From Aradus depressus (lineage: Eukaryota; Arthropoda; Insecta; Hemiptera; Aradidae), in the NCBI GenBank assembly GCA_963662175.1, contig OY759214.1:77636037-77700036 (forward strand): DNA of 64,000 bases, in the 5' to 3' direction. Below the pieces are notes generated by a model that was not told the DNA's origin, did no database searches, and saw only the letters and a program-made list of their open reading frames with translations. How positions within the stretch are numbered: position 1 is the stretch's first letter; each line of letters opens with the position of its first letter. Made by a program: the position numbers and the translations under genes. Below are positions 1 to 10,380 of the stretch, in pieces.

Positions 1-290
1 CCTCTAAGGACGACACCTATTAATTTTCAAGCAAATCTGTCCAAAGAAAGGAGGGGGAGGGGGGGGGGGGGGGGGTCTGAGAAGGAGGGTCTACTCAAAT
101 AGCCTAATACTGCCGATGTAATGAATATATCGACAAAAAAATTACTATGAGGATTCAGAAGTCACTGTGTAAGTCAAATATTGAGTTTTAGCTTAAATGG
201 TCGATTGGATTTTGAGGGAGAGCGATAACATAATTGATTAATTCGTGCTGGGGAAGTACATATCTGGTGATTCACTGACAATTCTTTTTT
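1..290 (-). repeat. Rep-C element, partial copy cut by the window edge
   Basis: This is one end of the dispersed family I call Rep-C, read here in reverse. In forward sense the family starts with a small hairpin (GGTGAATCACC), then ACTTCCCCAGC, then a block rich in CTCTCCCTCC. It continues with units of about 140 bp containing TCGATACATTCATTACA and CGGCAGTTATTAG, and ends in a CTTCCCC/GGGGAAG hairpin. The copy carries 17 consecutive G at 59-75 in the usual pyrimidine-rich segment. No protein is encoded. The class of the family is unknown to me. Confidence 0.7.
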
Positions 291-1015
291 TGGAACAAGG
301 AGTCAGACATGAAAGACCATATTCTTCGTATTGGTGGGGAAGTTAAAATAAATAAATAAATAAAAATAAAATAACAAGAAAATATATTATATAAAGGGAG
401 CAAACAGGATCGTGTTGGATGGTCTGAAAGATAAAGGAGAAATATATGGGGGTGTAATATTGGGTAGGGGGGGATCTTTATACGTGTTATTGAATATTGG
501 ATTTAGCATCAGGCTTGTATAGACTGTTTCACATAACATCAACCACCAGGGAAAATATATATTTTAATTTTATCATATGCATACAATATCTGTAAATGTA
601 AGTAAGCTCGGAAATAGTGATATCTACAGATTCACATAATAATTAACGATAGTAACATCGAGACTACGATAATATCGATAGGCAAATATCATCAATATAT
701 CTGTAGGCCCGGTTCATAGATCCGTTCAGTTAAATTCTTGACTATTCACATAATCCGTTCAATTCAATTCTTGACAATTTTCTGTTCGTGATCAGTTTCA
801 TTTAGATAAAAATAGTGTGCGTTTGACAAAATGTTGTCTGACGAGAACTTAATCCTAGCTTAAAAGTTTCAATTTTATAATAGAAGATGTAATTTGAGAT
901 TAGTTTAATATCTTTCCATATGATCGCGGATACAAAACCCGACCTAGGCCCTTAAGTTTTTCAAATTGTCTGTCTATCTGTGATCACGATGTTTCACGAT
1001 AGAATCAAGGTATCA
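291..1015. other. AT-rich DNA, nothing recognised
   Basis: No gene, tRNA or known mobile element is visible. There are A-rich runs near 345-380 and a local repetition of TTCAGTTAAATTCTTGAC-type sequence near 724-775. Confidence 0.5.
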
Positions 1016-1595
1016 TCACAAAATATTATATGTGAATCCTACATCCTATATGGATTTTTAGCCAAATCGACTAAAGTGAAGGAGGGGATAGGGAGGCTTA
1101 ACATAAAAACACTAATAACGTCCGTTGTAATGAATGTATCGATAAAATTTCATATGTGAATTCAAAACCTCATAAGGACAACAGTCTGCAGAATGAAGGA
1201 AAGGGGGGACTCAAACCCTAATAACTGCCAAATGTATCAACATGAAATTTCATATTTTAAGTCAAAATGTAATGAGGACATAACCTATAAAATTTCAGCG
1301 ATATCGGCCAAAGGTAAGAGGGACTTCAGGAGAGGGGCTCAATTCAAAAAACCCTAATAACTGCCGATGTAATGAATGTATCAACATAAAATTTCATATT
1401 CGAAGTCAAAATAGAATGAGGACATAACCTATAAAATTTCAGCGATATCGGCCAAAGGAACGAGGGACTTCAGGGAAGGGGCTAAATTTAAAAACCCTAA
1501 TAACTGCCGATGTAATGAATGTATCGAAAATGTAATTGATTAATTATTGCTGGAGAAGTACATAGATGGTGATTCACCTAAATTTTCAATGTTAC
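1016..1595 (-). repeat. Rep-C element with about three internal units in tandem
   Basis: Reverse-oriented Rep-C copy. The units near 1120-1250, 1250-1390 and 1390-1520 repeat the same order: a GCCGATGTAATGAATGTATC-like start, an AAATTTCATAT stretch, then AATTTCAGCGATATCGGCC and a purine-rich segment. It ends at about 1590 in the family's GGTGATTCACC-type end. It shows that the middle of Rep-C is a variable-copy tandem array. Confidence 0.7.
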
Positions 1596-1616
1596 AGCAT
1601 ATGCATGAGTCATAAT

Positions 1617-1628
1617 AACTAATTACAT
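1617..1628 (+). repeat. Target-site duplication, left copy
   Basis: AACTAATTACAT directly before the SINE-B copy. The same 12 bases occur at 1845-1856 after its poly-A tail. Confidence 0.85.
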
Positions 1629-1815
1629 GGGGGCCATGGTGGCCGTGCGGGCTAGAGCGTAGGGCTTTGGTCGCATGGTCTCACCATGGTTTGCGGGTTC
1701 GAATCCCGTCCGGGAGTGTTTTATTTCGTAGATAGAACTCCCTCCCGGGGCCATGGATGTCTTAAATAATTATATATAACACATTGACATGGCTAATATG
1801 CACCTTACATAAAGC

Positions 1816-1844
<29 letters not shown>
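1629..1844 (+). mobile_element. SINE-B copy 1, full length with poly-A tail
   Basis: A tRNA-derived SINE. The head carries an A-box-like TGGCCGTGCGGGCTAGAGCG of Ser/Leu tRNA type and a B box GGGTTCGAATCCC. A body follows in which GGGAGT and ACTCCC segments can pair, then a poly-A tail. A perfect 12-bp target-site duplication flanks it, so it was inserted by LINE-type target-primed reverse transcription. It is not a tRNA gene because the acceptor stem is not formed. Other copies are near 4.3, 20.4, 32.9 and 60.0 kb. Confidence 0.9.
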
Positions 1845-1846
<2 letters not shown>

Positions 1847-1993
1847 CTAATTACATTTAAATTTCTGAAGATTTCAGTGAGAGGACGTTTTAATTCCATG
1901 TGTTAATTGAAGAGGTAAACAATCATTATCATAAGTTCTTACTAACATCTGTCTCCTGAATAAATAATACAAAACTTAGTTGTTTATCAAAGT

Positions 1994-2381
1994 ATGGATA
2001 GCGTATACTTAAGTTGTATATTATTTTTCGTGCTACTGAATGAATGCGTTCACGGTATACTAATGCAGTCAAACAAAATGGGTAAAGGTCATTTTGAAGA
2101 AACAGTCAGGGTTGAGCCAGGAGACAAAATAGGAATTTCAGATTTGAGAAGGAAAACGATCGACAATTATGAAACCATTCAAAAAATTGAAGCAGAAGAT
2201 CGTGAACGACGATTGAAAAGATCCTTAGAAGATGAACAGTGTTTGACTTTCAATCGAGGACAAGTCCCTCGGGATGAACTCGACTATCTAGATCGATATG
2301 GGATCAATAATGAATGTTCGGGATGGCGGAGCGAGCAGGGAGGTAGGCTGGTTCTGGCCAATGTTCCTGGTCCACAACACG
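1994..2381 (+). CDS. Candidate first coding exon of a secreted protein
   Basis: The reading frame opens with a typical signal peptide (MDSVYLSCILFFVLLNECVHG, shown to residue 20 or 21). A hydrophilic acidic/basic segment follows, then a dibasic site (residues near RLKRSLED, about 73-80) and a Cys-containing stretch with two Cys (CLTFNRGQ and NNECSGW). I end the exon at a GTGCGT donor after codon 129 (phase 1); an earlier donor AG|GTAGGC at 2343 is possible. Read through, the frame stops at 2413 in low-complexity AT-rich DNA, which suggests intron. It may be a prohormone or a secreted or receptor ectodomain. I do not recognise the family, and no downstream exon can be joined with confidence. 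Confidence 0.45.
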
Positions 2382-3040
2382 GTGCGTCAAATTTGATATT
2401 TCAAAATTTTTAAATTAATAAAATTAAATTTTATTCTGGATGTTTGGTCTTTCGGAATACTAACATTAATTATACATTTTATTATGAGCTGAGTTTACGA
2501 AGCACTTTCTTAGGCGACTCATGTATTTCGTTGTACTCGTACTCCTCCTAAACCCCTCTACCGATCACATTGAAATTTGCCACGATGGTAGTGGACACGG
2601 TGACGATGGTGACGATGGTTTACTACTACTAAAAAAAATCTGAGATCGAATCCGAGATTGAAATCAATTGGGAGACAAAATTCTCGCGCAAAATAGAATT
2701 TTTCGATTTCAAATGTAAAAATCCGGGCGAAGCCCTTTTCGGTTTACCATCGGACACCACTTTTTTTGAGCCGTTTTTTTCAGTGTTCTAACCTACAAAC
2801 TTCGACTTTTTTTCGATAAAAATATTCACAGCTGTTGTTGTCTACAAAAAGGCTAGAAAAAATCCATTGAATTCAATTGAAATCTATTTAAAGTATTTAT
2901 ATATTTATAAAGAACATACAAGGTGAAAAGTTACTGATAATTTTTAAAACATTATCTGAGTTTTTTATACAGATATGCCTGACTCAGCTCAGTCTTTGCA
3001 AACAGCAGAATGTATTGCACACCTAGTATATTTTTTCATA
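2382..3040. other. Possible intron or intergenic DNA with a GC-richer repeat-like patch
   Basis: No gene recognised. Around 2580-2760 there is a patch with GGTGACGATGGTGACGATGG and AATCCGGGCGAAGCCC that looks like an old repeat, but I cannot assign it to a family. Confidence 0.4.
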
Positions 3041-3070
3041 CCACTAGTTTCGGCAAGGGCCTGAGCCTGC

Positions 3071-3136
3071 GACGAAAGAGCACTCTGGTAGTAGGCGATA
3101 CGACCTCGTAGTTAAAACCCGGGCATGAGTCACAAA
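3071..3136 (+). mobile_element. SINE-A tail fragment
   Basis: Only the 3' part of SINE-A is present: the CACTCTGGTAGTAGGCGAT segment, the conserved ACCTCGTAGTTAAA motif and GGGCATGAGTCA. Strongly 5' truncated. Confidence 0.8.
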
Positions 3137-3149
3137 ATTAACTAGTTTC

Positions 3150-3500
3150 GGAAAAGAAGAAGTGCTCACATCAATTCCCTAGAACGAAATAATCAACTTT
3201 TCGGTTCCTCTCCAAAACCAGTCGACCGTTTGCGCTAATATTCAACAGTTGACTTACTTAGGGGCTCCTAAATCCTCATAGAGAATTTTGTGTCCATAAA
3301 TTCATTACTTTGGTAGGTAGTTATTAGTGTTTTTGAATTAAGTCTTCTCCCTAATTCCCCTTCTGTTTGGCATACAGTCAGATATTTTTTTTTCATATTT
3401 ATATAGAGGTCAGAAAACATAAAATTCTGTTGAAAACTCCGCATCAAATTTTTAACCTAATTACATAACTTCTCTTATACTTCGTTTAGCAGGGGAAGAA
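3150..3500 (+). repeat. Rep-C element, forward copy with terminal hairpin
   Basis: Runs from the ACTTTTCGGTTCCTCTCC block through one internal unit (TCATTACTTTGG, GTTATTAGTG) to the end segment ATTACATAACTTC and a degraded CTTCTC...AGCAGGGGAAG hairpin. Confidence 0.65.
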
Positions 3501-3644
3501 AACTTATACACAAACTACCCGTTTCCAACTAAGCCTTAGTTTACAACTAAATCTGACGATGGTGTAATGCTGATATGACAATATTTCAAAAAATAATTTT
3601 GTTTCAAAGGTTGTCCATAATTTTCAAAATAAAATTTAATTCAG

Positions 3645-3794
3645 TGAGAAGGTCGATCATAAGGTCGATTTAGGACACTATTCGCTGACTAGGATGAATC
3701 GATCAATATCAGTAGAGAAGAGGTTTAAGGCGGCTCTCAAGGCGGAAGATGGATGGATCTCAAAGTCTCAATGGGAAACAGGAAAAACTATTAG
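3645..3794 (+). CDS. Candidate internal exon, unidentified
   Basis: After the acceptor-like TTTAATTCAG, one frame is open for 49 codons up to a strong donor, TTAG|GTGAGG, with the frame's stop codon overlapping the donor. The peptide is charged (contains SVEKRFKAALKAEDGWISK) and codon composition is more GNN-rich than the surroundings. The polypyrimidine tract is weak. The frame does not fit the phase of the 1994-2381 exon, so they are not joined here. Chance or an old transposon are alternatives. Confidence 0.3.
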
Positions 3795-3962
3795 GTGAGG
3801 AGGGTTCCACGCCACAGTTCACCGCCTCTAAATCAATATGTGGGTGTTTGTTCTTTAGGAGATATAATTACAATGCAATATTAGTTAATCAGGAGTCTTC
3901 AAAGGAAACCAATATAATTAATTATAGAAATTTTATAGCAAATGCCACAAATTTATCAGGGT

Positions 3963-4240
3963 GTTTACTTTCTTATACCTATAGTATAAATAATCGTGCG
4001 AAAATTCGAGTTCGAGGTATCAACGGATTTTCACATTTGATGTCGGTGTTGATGTGGTGTATATGATTGAAAAGTTGGGAGCGGTACCGCAAAAACTATT
4101 TTAGCTATGAACTTGAAATTTGGAAAGAAGAAGTCACAAGCTCTAACTTAGATCTGATTATATTTCCTTTATTTATACGCAAAAGGTTAGCCCTATCAAA
4201 AAATTTATTCTTAACCAAAATGTAACTAATAAAATTTCCA
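3963..4240 (+). repeat. Rep-F element, partial
   Basis: Starts with the family hairpin CTTATACCTATAGTATAA, then the conserved run through CGAGGTATCAACGGATTTT, GATTGAAAAGTTG, AGCTATGAACTTGAAATTTGG and CTGATTA. Related copies are near 11.5, 14.4, 19.6, 24.2, 53.5, 56.4, 57.8 and 59.6 kb. Non-coding. Confidence 0.7.
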
Positions 4241-4261
4241 ATTATTATTTTTATTTATTTT

Positions 4262-4470
4262 TTTATTTTTTTAATATTTTTTTTGGCCTTATGATGTTTG
4301 ATGCATATTAGCCATGTCACTGTGTTATTTTATTATTAACGACATCCATGGCCCCGGGAGGGAGTTCTATCTACGAAATAAAACTCACTCCCGGGCGGGA
4401 TTCGAACCCGCAAACCATGGTGAGACCATGCGACCAAAGCCCTACGCTCTAGCCCGCACGGCCACCATTG
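4262..4470 (-). mobile_element. SINE-B copy 2
   Basis: Reverse copy with the B box read as GGGATTCGAACCC on the + strand and the tRNA-like head at the right end (CTAGCCCGCACGGCCACCA). The poly-A tail appears as degraded poly-T near 4243-4283. No clear target-site duplication; it lies at the end of a Rep-F copy. Confidence 0.85.
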
Positions 4471-4689
4471 TCGTTGTTTTAAAATTAATTAAAATAAATT
4501 ATTTCGTGGTCTGAAATGAGACTATTATGATTATTATTAAATTCTTGTTATGTTTTCTGTTTTGTTCCTCTCTATTTATTTACAATGAAAAATGTAATGC
4601 AAAAAATGAATTACTGCGTTGCAATGATTATTAAATAGTACGTGTTTGTCATGAACACCCTCAGCCAAATCATCAACTCCAATCACCAC

Positions 4690-5060
4690 GAAATGAACAG
4701 CTAATCAAGATGAGTGCCGTCTCGACTGGGTGTCCCAGGCAACCAACAGGCCGAGGCTTTGTCGAAACACTCCCATATGCAGTAGAGGACCCATCTATGA
4801 CATTTTCCGCCATTTTCAAGAAGATTTATTACAGAGAAATGGAATGAGAAGTAGGGAAAACTAGTAAACAGAGCTCAAAACATGGCTGGAACGGTCGACA
4901 TTCTCCTACTACATTCATAACGTTAGATGTAAATAGTTGCTTTCATTGTTTATTTGATCCAGACTTTTATATGTATAGAATATGGATGTGTAAATTGACT
5001 TTAATGTAAGTAATGTTGTTATGTGATAGAATGATGTTGTGGGACGAGATTTTTCATAGA
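4690..5060 (+). pseudogene. LINE fragment: RNase H-like remnant plus 3' region
   Basis: A frame contains GVPGNQQAEALSK, matching the GxxGNExAD signature of LINE-encoded RNase H domains. It is followed by stops and frame changes. Downstream sequence runs into the DNA that recurs at LINE 3' ends in this window. Non-functional, truncated on both sides. Confidence 0.45.
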
Positions 5061-5061
5061 A

Positions 5062-5345
5062 ATAAAATACGTTGTCTTCCCACTCTTTTATTTTTGACCA
5101 GAACCAGTTTATAACGCAACAGCGTCATCATCAGTGGTACATCCCACCCTTACAGCTGGTTAAAGAAGAAATGCCCTATATGGTATAAGAAAGAAAAAAA
5201 CAAAAAAAGGTTGTACCGACAATGTCCTTCGTGAGTGGGATGTACCACTGATGATGACGCTGTTGTGTTGAAAATCGGTTCTGATCTTTCCACTTCCTTT
5301 CATTTTTATAAAACAGGGAGAGGACAACGTCTTTTATTTTTATGA
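5062..5345. repeat. Inverted pair of LINE 3'-UTR repeats
   Basis: Two copies of one segment face each other: 5062-5155 in reverse and 5228-5345 forward, with about 75 bp between. Both contain the motif CACTGATGATGACGCTGTTG (or its reverse). The same motif sits downstream of LINE coding remains at 41.7 kb and near 13.3 and 16.4 kb, so I take it as a LINE 3'-UTR element. It can form a long stem. Confidence 0.65.
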
Positions 5346-5394
5346 TAAGTAATGTTTCTTTTGGACTCAGGTGATTATTTTATTAGTTATATGA

Positions 5395-6200
5395 AGTCAT
5401 TTGTGTTTTTACTTCCTAGCTATACGAAGTATAGGGGAAGTTACGTAATCGATCAAAAAATCGATGTGGACTTTTCAACGGAATATCATGATTTTCGACC
5501 TCCAGATCCCAAATATAAAAAAAAAAAGTCTGTCTCTGTGTGTATGTGTGTCTGTGAACACGATAAATAAAAGGATGTGGAAAGACCAGAACCGATTTTC
5601 AACGCAACAGCGTCATCATCAGTGGTACATCCCATTCACACAGATAAACAATATTGTGTCGAATTCATTCTATCGGGAGTGAACATTCTGTGTATTTGTA
5701 ATCACTATAACATACTATCGACACGAAATTTGTATCCAGAACCCTCTAAGGACAACATATTGTTTTTCAGCCAAGGAAAAGAGGGGGGTTACAAAGTAAC
5801 AAAGAGAAAGGGGGGTTAACTCGAAAATTAATAACTGCCGTTGTGTTCAATGTATCGATACAAAATATCATATTTGAATTTAAAACTCCTTAAGGACGAC
5901 ACTTATCAATTTTCAGCGGAATCGGCAAAAGAGAGTGGGGGGGATCTGAGGGGGGCTCAACTCAAAAACCCAAATAACTGCCGATGTAATGAATGAATTG
6001 ACATGACATTTCATAATTGATGTCAAAATCATGTCAAAATTCAGTGAAACCGGCCTGGGGGAGGGGCCAAATTCAAAAAGCCTATTGATGTAATCAATTT
6101 ATCGACACAAAATTTAGTATGAAGATTTAGGAGTGCCTATGTAAGTCAACTACGGAATATTAGATCTGGGGAAGTACCTACATTGCGACTTTTTTTAATT
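5395..6200 (-). repeat. Rep-C element, near complete, with an inserted fragment
   Basis: Read in reverse it runs from the terminal hairpin (TATACGAAGTATAGGGGAAG at 5421) through three internal units to the GGGGAAGTACC end at about 6180. A piece of the LINE 3'-UTR repeat (about 5568-5690) is inserted inside. Short open frames here, beginning near 5352, 5464 and 5577, are accidental frames of the repeat. Confidence 0.7.
5568..5690 (-). repeat. LINE 3'-UTR fragment nested in Rep-C
   Basis: Contains the reverse form of the CACTGATGATGACGCTGTTG motif and lies between two parts of a Rep-C copy that join smoothly without it (CACGATAA before, TATTTGTAATCAC after). Confidence 0.6.
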
Positions 6201-6548
6201 TATCAAATTTCCTTTGGGTCATTAAGCATGAAATTGAAAATAATAAATAAAACGGTACACACTTTAGTGTGGATTATTTATTGAAAAAAATACCTGAATG
6301 TGAGGAAGTCTTTGACAATATGAATGTAGACAACTAATATAGATGTTTTATTGAAAAGAATTCCAATTCAGAAAGGTTTGAGATTGCCTTGTGGCGGAAC
6401 GGACAGACTTCCAAAGTAACAAATAGCGGTGTTTCTACAGAAAGCGATAAGTCAGACGGTCGGTCTGGCATCCCGGAATGAATACCTGGGGCTTTTCAGA
6501 CCGTTTCTCTTTCAATAGGAACAATCTCACCAATTGGGAAATAGAATT
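6201..6548. other. Unassigned DNA
   Basis: No gene recognised. A palindromic-looking GCGATAAGTCAGACGGTCGG patch lies near 6440-6465. Confidence 0.4.
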
Positions 6549-6549
6549 T

Positions 6550-6815
6550 TTTTTCTATTTTCCCAGCTGTACGAAGTATAAAGGAAATTATTTAATTGGT
6601 CTGAATTTCGAGCTTTCAAAATTTCATGATTTCCAAGTCCTTGATTGAAAAATGAAAAAAAAAAAATTATGTTTGCGTATGTATTTGTAATAACGATAAC
6701 TATACTATCGATACGAAATTTGATATGTGTATCCAGAACCCTTCAAGGACAACATATTGTTTTTCAACCAAATGAGCCAAGGAAAGGAGGGGGGGTTAGG
6801 GAGCAGCATCAAGAT
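6550..6815 (-). repeat. Rep-C element, hairpin-end half
   Basis: Begins at the degraded terminal hairpin (CCCAGCTGTACGAAGTATAAAG) and continues through the ACACGAAATTT and CAGAACCCT segments into the purine-rich part of one unit, where it stops. Confidence 0.65.
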
Positions 6816-7090
6816 TCAGAAGTCCTTATCGGACATATTGATTTTTATAAATAATACAAAGAACTTGTTCAACTGTTATATTGTCTAATTTCATGAAAAT
6901 TAGACTGAACTCACCTTTATACATAAAGTTGAGTTGTCTCCCAGTTGTCCACCTGGAGCTAAACCAACACCACGCCAGTCTGATCTGTACATCTCTGCCC
7001 GCTCTGTTCGGGCGAACTTATGGACGCTCAACTCATCTCAACAAGGACATCTCAGCCCGACCTGCTTCGGCCATCTATGCTTGCTAGCCA

Positions 7091-7709
7091 TCTCTCCGCT
7101 CACCTCATCACCACCCTCTCTGCTCCCCTCATCACCTTCCTCTCCGCTCACCTCATCACCACCGACTCCACTCACCTCATCACCGCCCTCTCCGCTCACC
7201 TCATCACAGCCATCTCCGCACACCTCATCACCACCGACTCCACTCACCTCATCACCGTCCTCTCCGCTCACCTCATCACCGCCCTCTCCGCTCACCTCAT
7301 CACCGCCTACTCCGCTCACCTCATCACCGCCCTCTCCGCTCACCTCATCACAGCCCTCTCTGCTCCCCTCATCACCACCCTCTCCGCTCACCTCATCACC
7401 ACCGACTCCACTCACCTCATCACAGCCCTCTCCGCTCACCTCATCACAGCCCTCTCTGCTCCCCTCATCACCACCGACTCCACTCACCTTATCACCGCCC
7501 TCTCCGCTCACCTCATCACAGCCCTCTCCGCTCACCTCATCACATCCCTCTCTGCTCCCCTCATCACGACCCTCTCCGCTCACCTCATCACCACCGACTC
7601 CACTCACCTCATCACCGTCCTCTCCGCTCACCTCATCACCGCCCTCTCCGCTCACCTCATCACCGCCTACTCCGCTCACCTCATCACCGCTCTCTCCGCT
7701 CCCCTCACC
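7091..7709 (+). repeat. 24-bp minisatellite, about 26 units
   Basis: Tandem array of a 24-bp unit of the form CTCTCCGCTCACCTCATCAC plus four bases, with two main variants (CCGCCCTC and CCACCGACTC interiors). Because 24 is a multiple of three and the unit lacks stops, two forward frames and one reverse frame stay open. They encode monotonous SPLTSSPP, HLITALSA and GDEVSGEG octapeptides. The forward frame from 6934 could be a mucin-like exon, but nothing around it supports translation. It is far more GC-rich than its flanks. Confidence 0.85.
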
Positions 7710-8295
7710 GGCGCCTTCCATTGTGAGACATTTTATATTATTTAAGGTATAGTTAGTTTATTTTTGTCATCTACACTTTTATTTATAATATATATTTTTT
7801 ATAAAATAAGTATTAATATCATTTTTAGGATTTTTGAGTTAAGTTTTTTTATATTTCAATTCAAATTTATTATCCACTTATGTTTTTTCTTACCTTCTGT
7901 ACATTACATTAAATATAGTTTTTTAAGCGTAGCTGATCTTTCAAGTTTCTTTCATTTATTTTTTATTTGTTTTGTTTTATCTATTTTCCTTTATCCCCTA
8001 GAGATAAAGATGGTCCTCCGATCAAAACCCCCTATGTTTCAGATTGATAATTAGAGTCGCGATTAACTTTAATTTTTTTTTTGTTTTCGTTTTTTTTAAA
8101 TACCCGCGCTCCCCTTCCTCCTAACATTTTCGGTTCCGGCTGATGCCTTTGTAAGGAGTTCGTGAGAAGTTCAAAAGTCATTTTTACCGATAACCTTCAT
8201 GTATATATTTTCGTGCAATTAGACAATATAAAAGTTAAACAAGCTCTTTGTTTTATTTATTTTATTACCTTTCCATTATATCGTCAAAGATCGCA
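7710..8295. other. AT-rich spacer, nothing recognised
   Basis: T-rich low-complexity DNA with short hydrophobic open frames (7764-8054) caused by base composition. No gene recognised. Confidence 0.5.
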
Positions 8296-8299
8296 GAAA

Positions 8300-8400
8300 T
8301 GTATTCTGATATTGATTTTTAGCCCAAAAAGTTTTGGAGGAAGAGCGAAAACATAGTTAATAAATTTATGCTAGCGAAGTACTTTTTTATTTATATTTTT
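8300..8400 (-). repeat. Rep-C end fragment
   Basis: Contains TTTTGGAGGAAGAGCGAAAAC, TTAATAAATTTATGCTAGCGAAGTAC (in two parts), matching the CTCTCCCTCC end of Rep-C in reverse. Confidence 0.55.
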
Positions 8401-8673
8401 CTTTAATAAAGAATCTGAGTTCTAGACTCTAGAATGTGAGTCCTAAGACTAACTCAGATTACACAAAAAGATTTAAGACATTAAAAAAAAAAAAAAATGT
8501 GTGTAATTTCTTAGAACACACCACTACATCTTCTTAAGTATTACGTACGGCAGTAAAATATGAAAAATTTATTAAAGATGTTCCTCGGATTGTTGTTTAT
8601 ATTGTGATAAGTTATCTTGATGTCGAGGATTACAACTGGTTCTGGGGAGGAGGAAGTGGTTTAAATCAAATTC

Positions 8674-9225
8674 ATGCTCTCCAGATGCTTTAAGAAAAAC
8701 CTGAACCGACGGCAAGGAATCCTGAACGAACGGCAAGTAAGTAATGAAAAGGTAAATATTTGTCAGGGGTTTGCTATTTCTTATATGTCTCCACTAAATT
8801 CTGGCGTTCCTCAAGAAATTATCCTGAATTCTATCCTTTACACAATTTACACAGCTGATATCCCCACCCATCCATCGACACAATTCCACATCTTTGCAGA
8901 TGATACTGCTATCCTTTCTCCTCATTCCGATACCTCCAAGAACACCTGACATCCCTTCAGTCTTAGTACAAAAAGTGGAGAGTGAAGGTAAACGACAAGA
9001 AGTCTTTGATTCTCGGTCGCAGATATACCTGCCCTCCTGTATTCTTTAACAATAGTCCGCTATCTAGGCCTCCCACTCGACAAGCGAACCCTCAAACAAG
9101 ACTGGAAAAAGAAAATAAACCAACAGCTACAAACTGTTACTAAGGCTTCTAGACAAAAGATGTAAGTTTGAAAGTAAAACAACTATACAACGCAGTGAAA
9201 CGGACTTGTAGGGTTTTGCAAAGGT
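8674..9225 (+). pseudogene. LINE-J reverse transcriptase fragment
   Basis: The frame 8674-8949 contains SGVPQ (the SGVPQGS region of LINE reverse transcriptases, here altered to SGVPQEI) followed by ILYTIYTADIPTHPS and FHIFADDTAILS. FADD is the catalytic YxDD-type box of a jockey-like reverse transcriptase. After 8949 the similarity continues in shifted frames (KVNDKKS-like, then a LLLRLLDKR-like stretch near 9140) to about 9225. It lacks the first half of the RT domain and any endonuclease. A dead, truncated copy of the same family as the remains at 26.1, 40.4 and 58.5 kb. Confidence 0.8.
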
Positions 9226-9234
9226 TTATATTCT

Positions 9235-9340
9235 GCTTTTGACCGATTACATAACTTCCCCTATACTTTGTATAGCTGTGGAAGTAATAAGGCCTTGCGA
9301 AACCCATTTTTTAGACATTTGCTTGATTTACAAAGCTTTA
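9235..9340 (+). repeat. Rep-C terminal hairpin and flank (left arm of an inverted pair)
   Basis: ACTTCCCCTATACTTTGTATAG lies at the core. The segment including the following ACCCATTTTTTAGACATTTGC stretch is found reversed at 10085-10225. Confidence 0.65.
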
Positions 9341-9499
9341 CCAAAAATTACCTTATTAAGTGATTAATAAACTGTCATATATGAGATAAGTTTTATTATT
9401 TTTTTAAAAATATCTTTATTATTATTAATTTTAAAATATCCTTTATATTATTGATATTTTTTTATTTAAAAAAAAAGGTAAAATAATAAAAAAAGTTAT

Positions 9500-9590
9500 G
9501 TGATGTGTCCTAAACAGGACTTCCTTATACCAACATTATTACAGATCACTTCCCCTCCCCTCTCTCAAATAACTGCATAACTCTGAGAGT
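9500..9590 (+). repeat. Rep-G repeat fragment
   Basis: GTGATGTG...CAGGACTT then CTTATACCAAC and ACAGATCACTTCCCC is the signature of a short family, Rep-G, also at 20.6, 23.5, 24.4/24.8, 36.1, 38.6, 46.9, 54.2 and 55.7 kb. The neighbouring mariner copies were inserted into such sequence. Confidence 0.55.
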
Positions 9591-9591
9591 G

Positions 9592-10032
9592 ACTTCACGC
9601 AAACGGCGTTGCACTTGTACTTGTAGCACTCCTAATTGATCGTTTGACCTTGTGGCAAGAACTCATGATGCACTATGCCGTTAAAATCGAAAAACAGAGT
9701 GAGCATGACCTTCACATTAGACTGCACTCATAGCAGACTCACCAAAAGCAATATTTAACATTTCTAAAACTTTGCAGCATTTTATTCCATTATTATACCA
9801 AAATTTAATACAAATTCCCTGATCAATTTTGTAAACAAATAAATAATCGCCGATCGTACCAAAACACATGTAACCTCTTTGACACCTGACAGCAAACTAA
9901 ACATCCGGTTTGGCTAACAATGTACAGACACTTTTCAGACATGTACGTCTACACAAAAACAAAAAAACGCGCGAATCTGACTAATACAATCCGCAAATTA
10001 CAAAACTCCCGTTACTTTTTGAAGACACCTCG
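9592..10032 (-). mobile_element. Mariner element, internally deleted, left copy
   Basis: Reverse copy. The outer end at 10032 matches the terminal inverted repeat CGAGGTGTCTTCAAAAAGT of the right copy. The following sequence encodes the start of a mariner transposase (DQ..CIKFWYNNG) and, after a large deletion, the FDFNGIVHHEFLP region. It shares that deletion with the right copy, has a further loss of about 11 bases, and lacks the 3' part. Transposase is dead. Confidence 0.75.
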
Positions 10033-10084
10033 AACATAAAAAAAAACAGGTTGTTATACCAACCACGTTTTTACTCAAAGTCAG

Positions 10085-10225
10085 GTTGTAAAGCTTTGTA
10101 AATCAAGCAAATGTCTAAAAAATGGGTTTCACAAGGCTTTATTACTTCCACAGATATATAAAGTATAGGGGAAGTTATGTAATCGGTCAAAAGCAGATTG
10201 GAAACCTTTGCAGAACCCCACAAGT
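10085..10225 (-). repeat. Inverted partner of 9235-9340
   Basis: Reverse complement of the Rep-C hairpin segment at 9235-9340, with the same AAATGGGTTT...AAGGC join. It shows duplication in inverted orientation. Confidence 0.65.
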
Positions 10226-10380
10226 TCGTATGTCTACATCGATTTCACTGCTGTATAGTTGTTTTACTTTCTTACTTACATATCCAATAATGCCAGTTTA
10301 AAATGACTTTGAGAGGGAGGTACATGGGGGAGAGTTATTTGTAAAAATGTGGTTGGTATAACCTGTTTTTTTTTTATGTT

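Noticed and set aside
5352..5819. Small proteins such as the frame with YTKYRGSYVID
   Set aside because: The frames are translations of the Rep-C hairpin end and recur wherever that repeat occurs.
6934..7752. 272-codon Pro/Ser-rich protein, and the matching reverse-strand frame
   Set aside because: Both are produced by the 24-bp minisatellite having no stop codons; no start context, splice site or unique sequence supports a gene.
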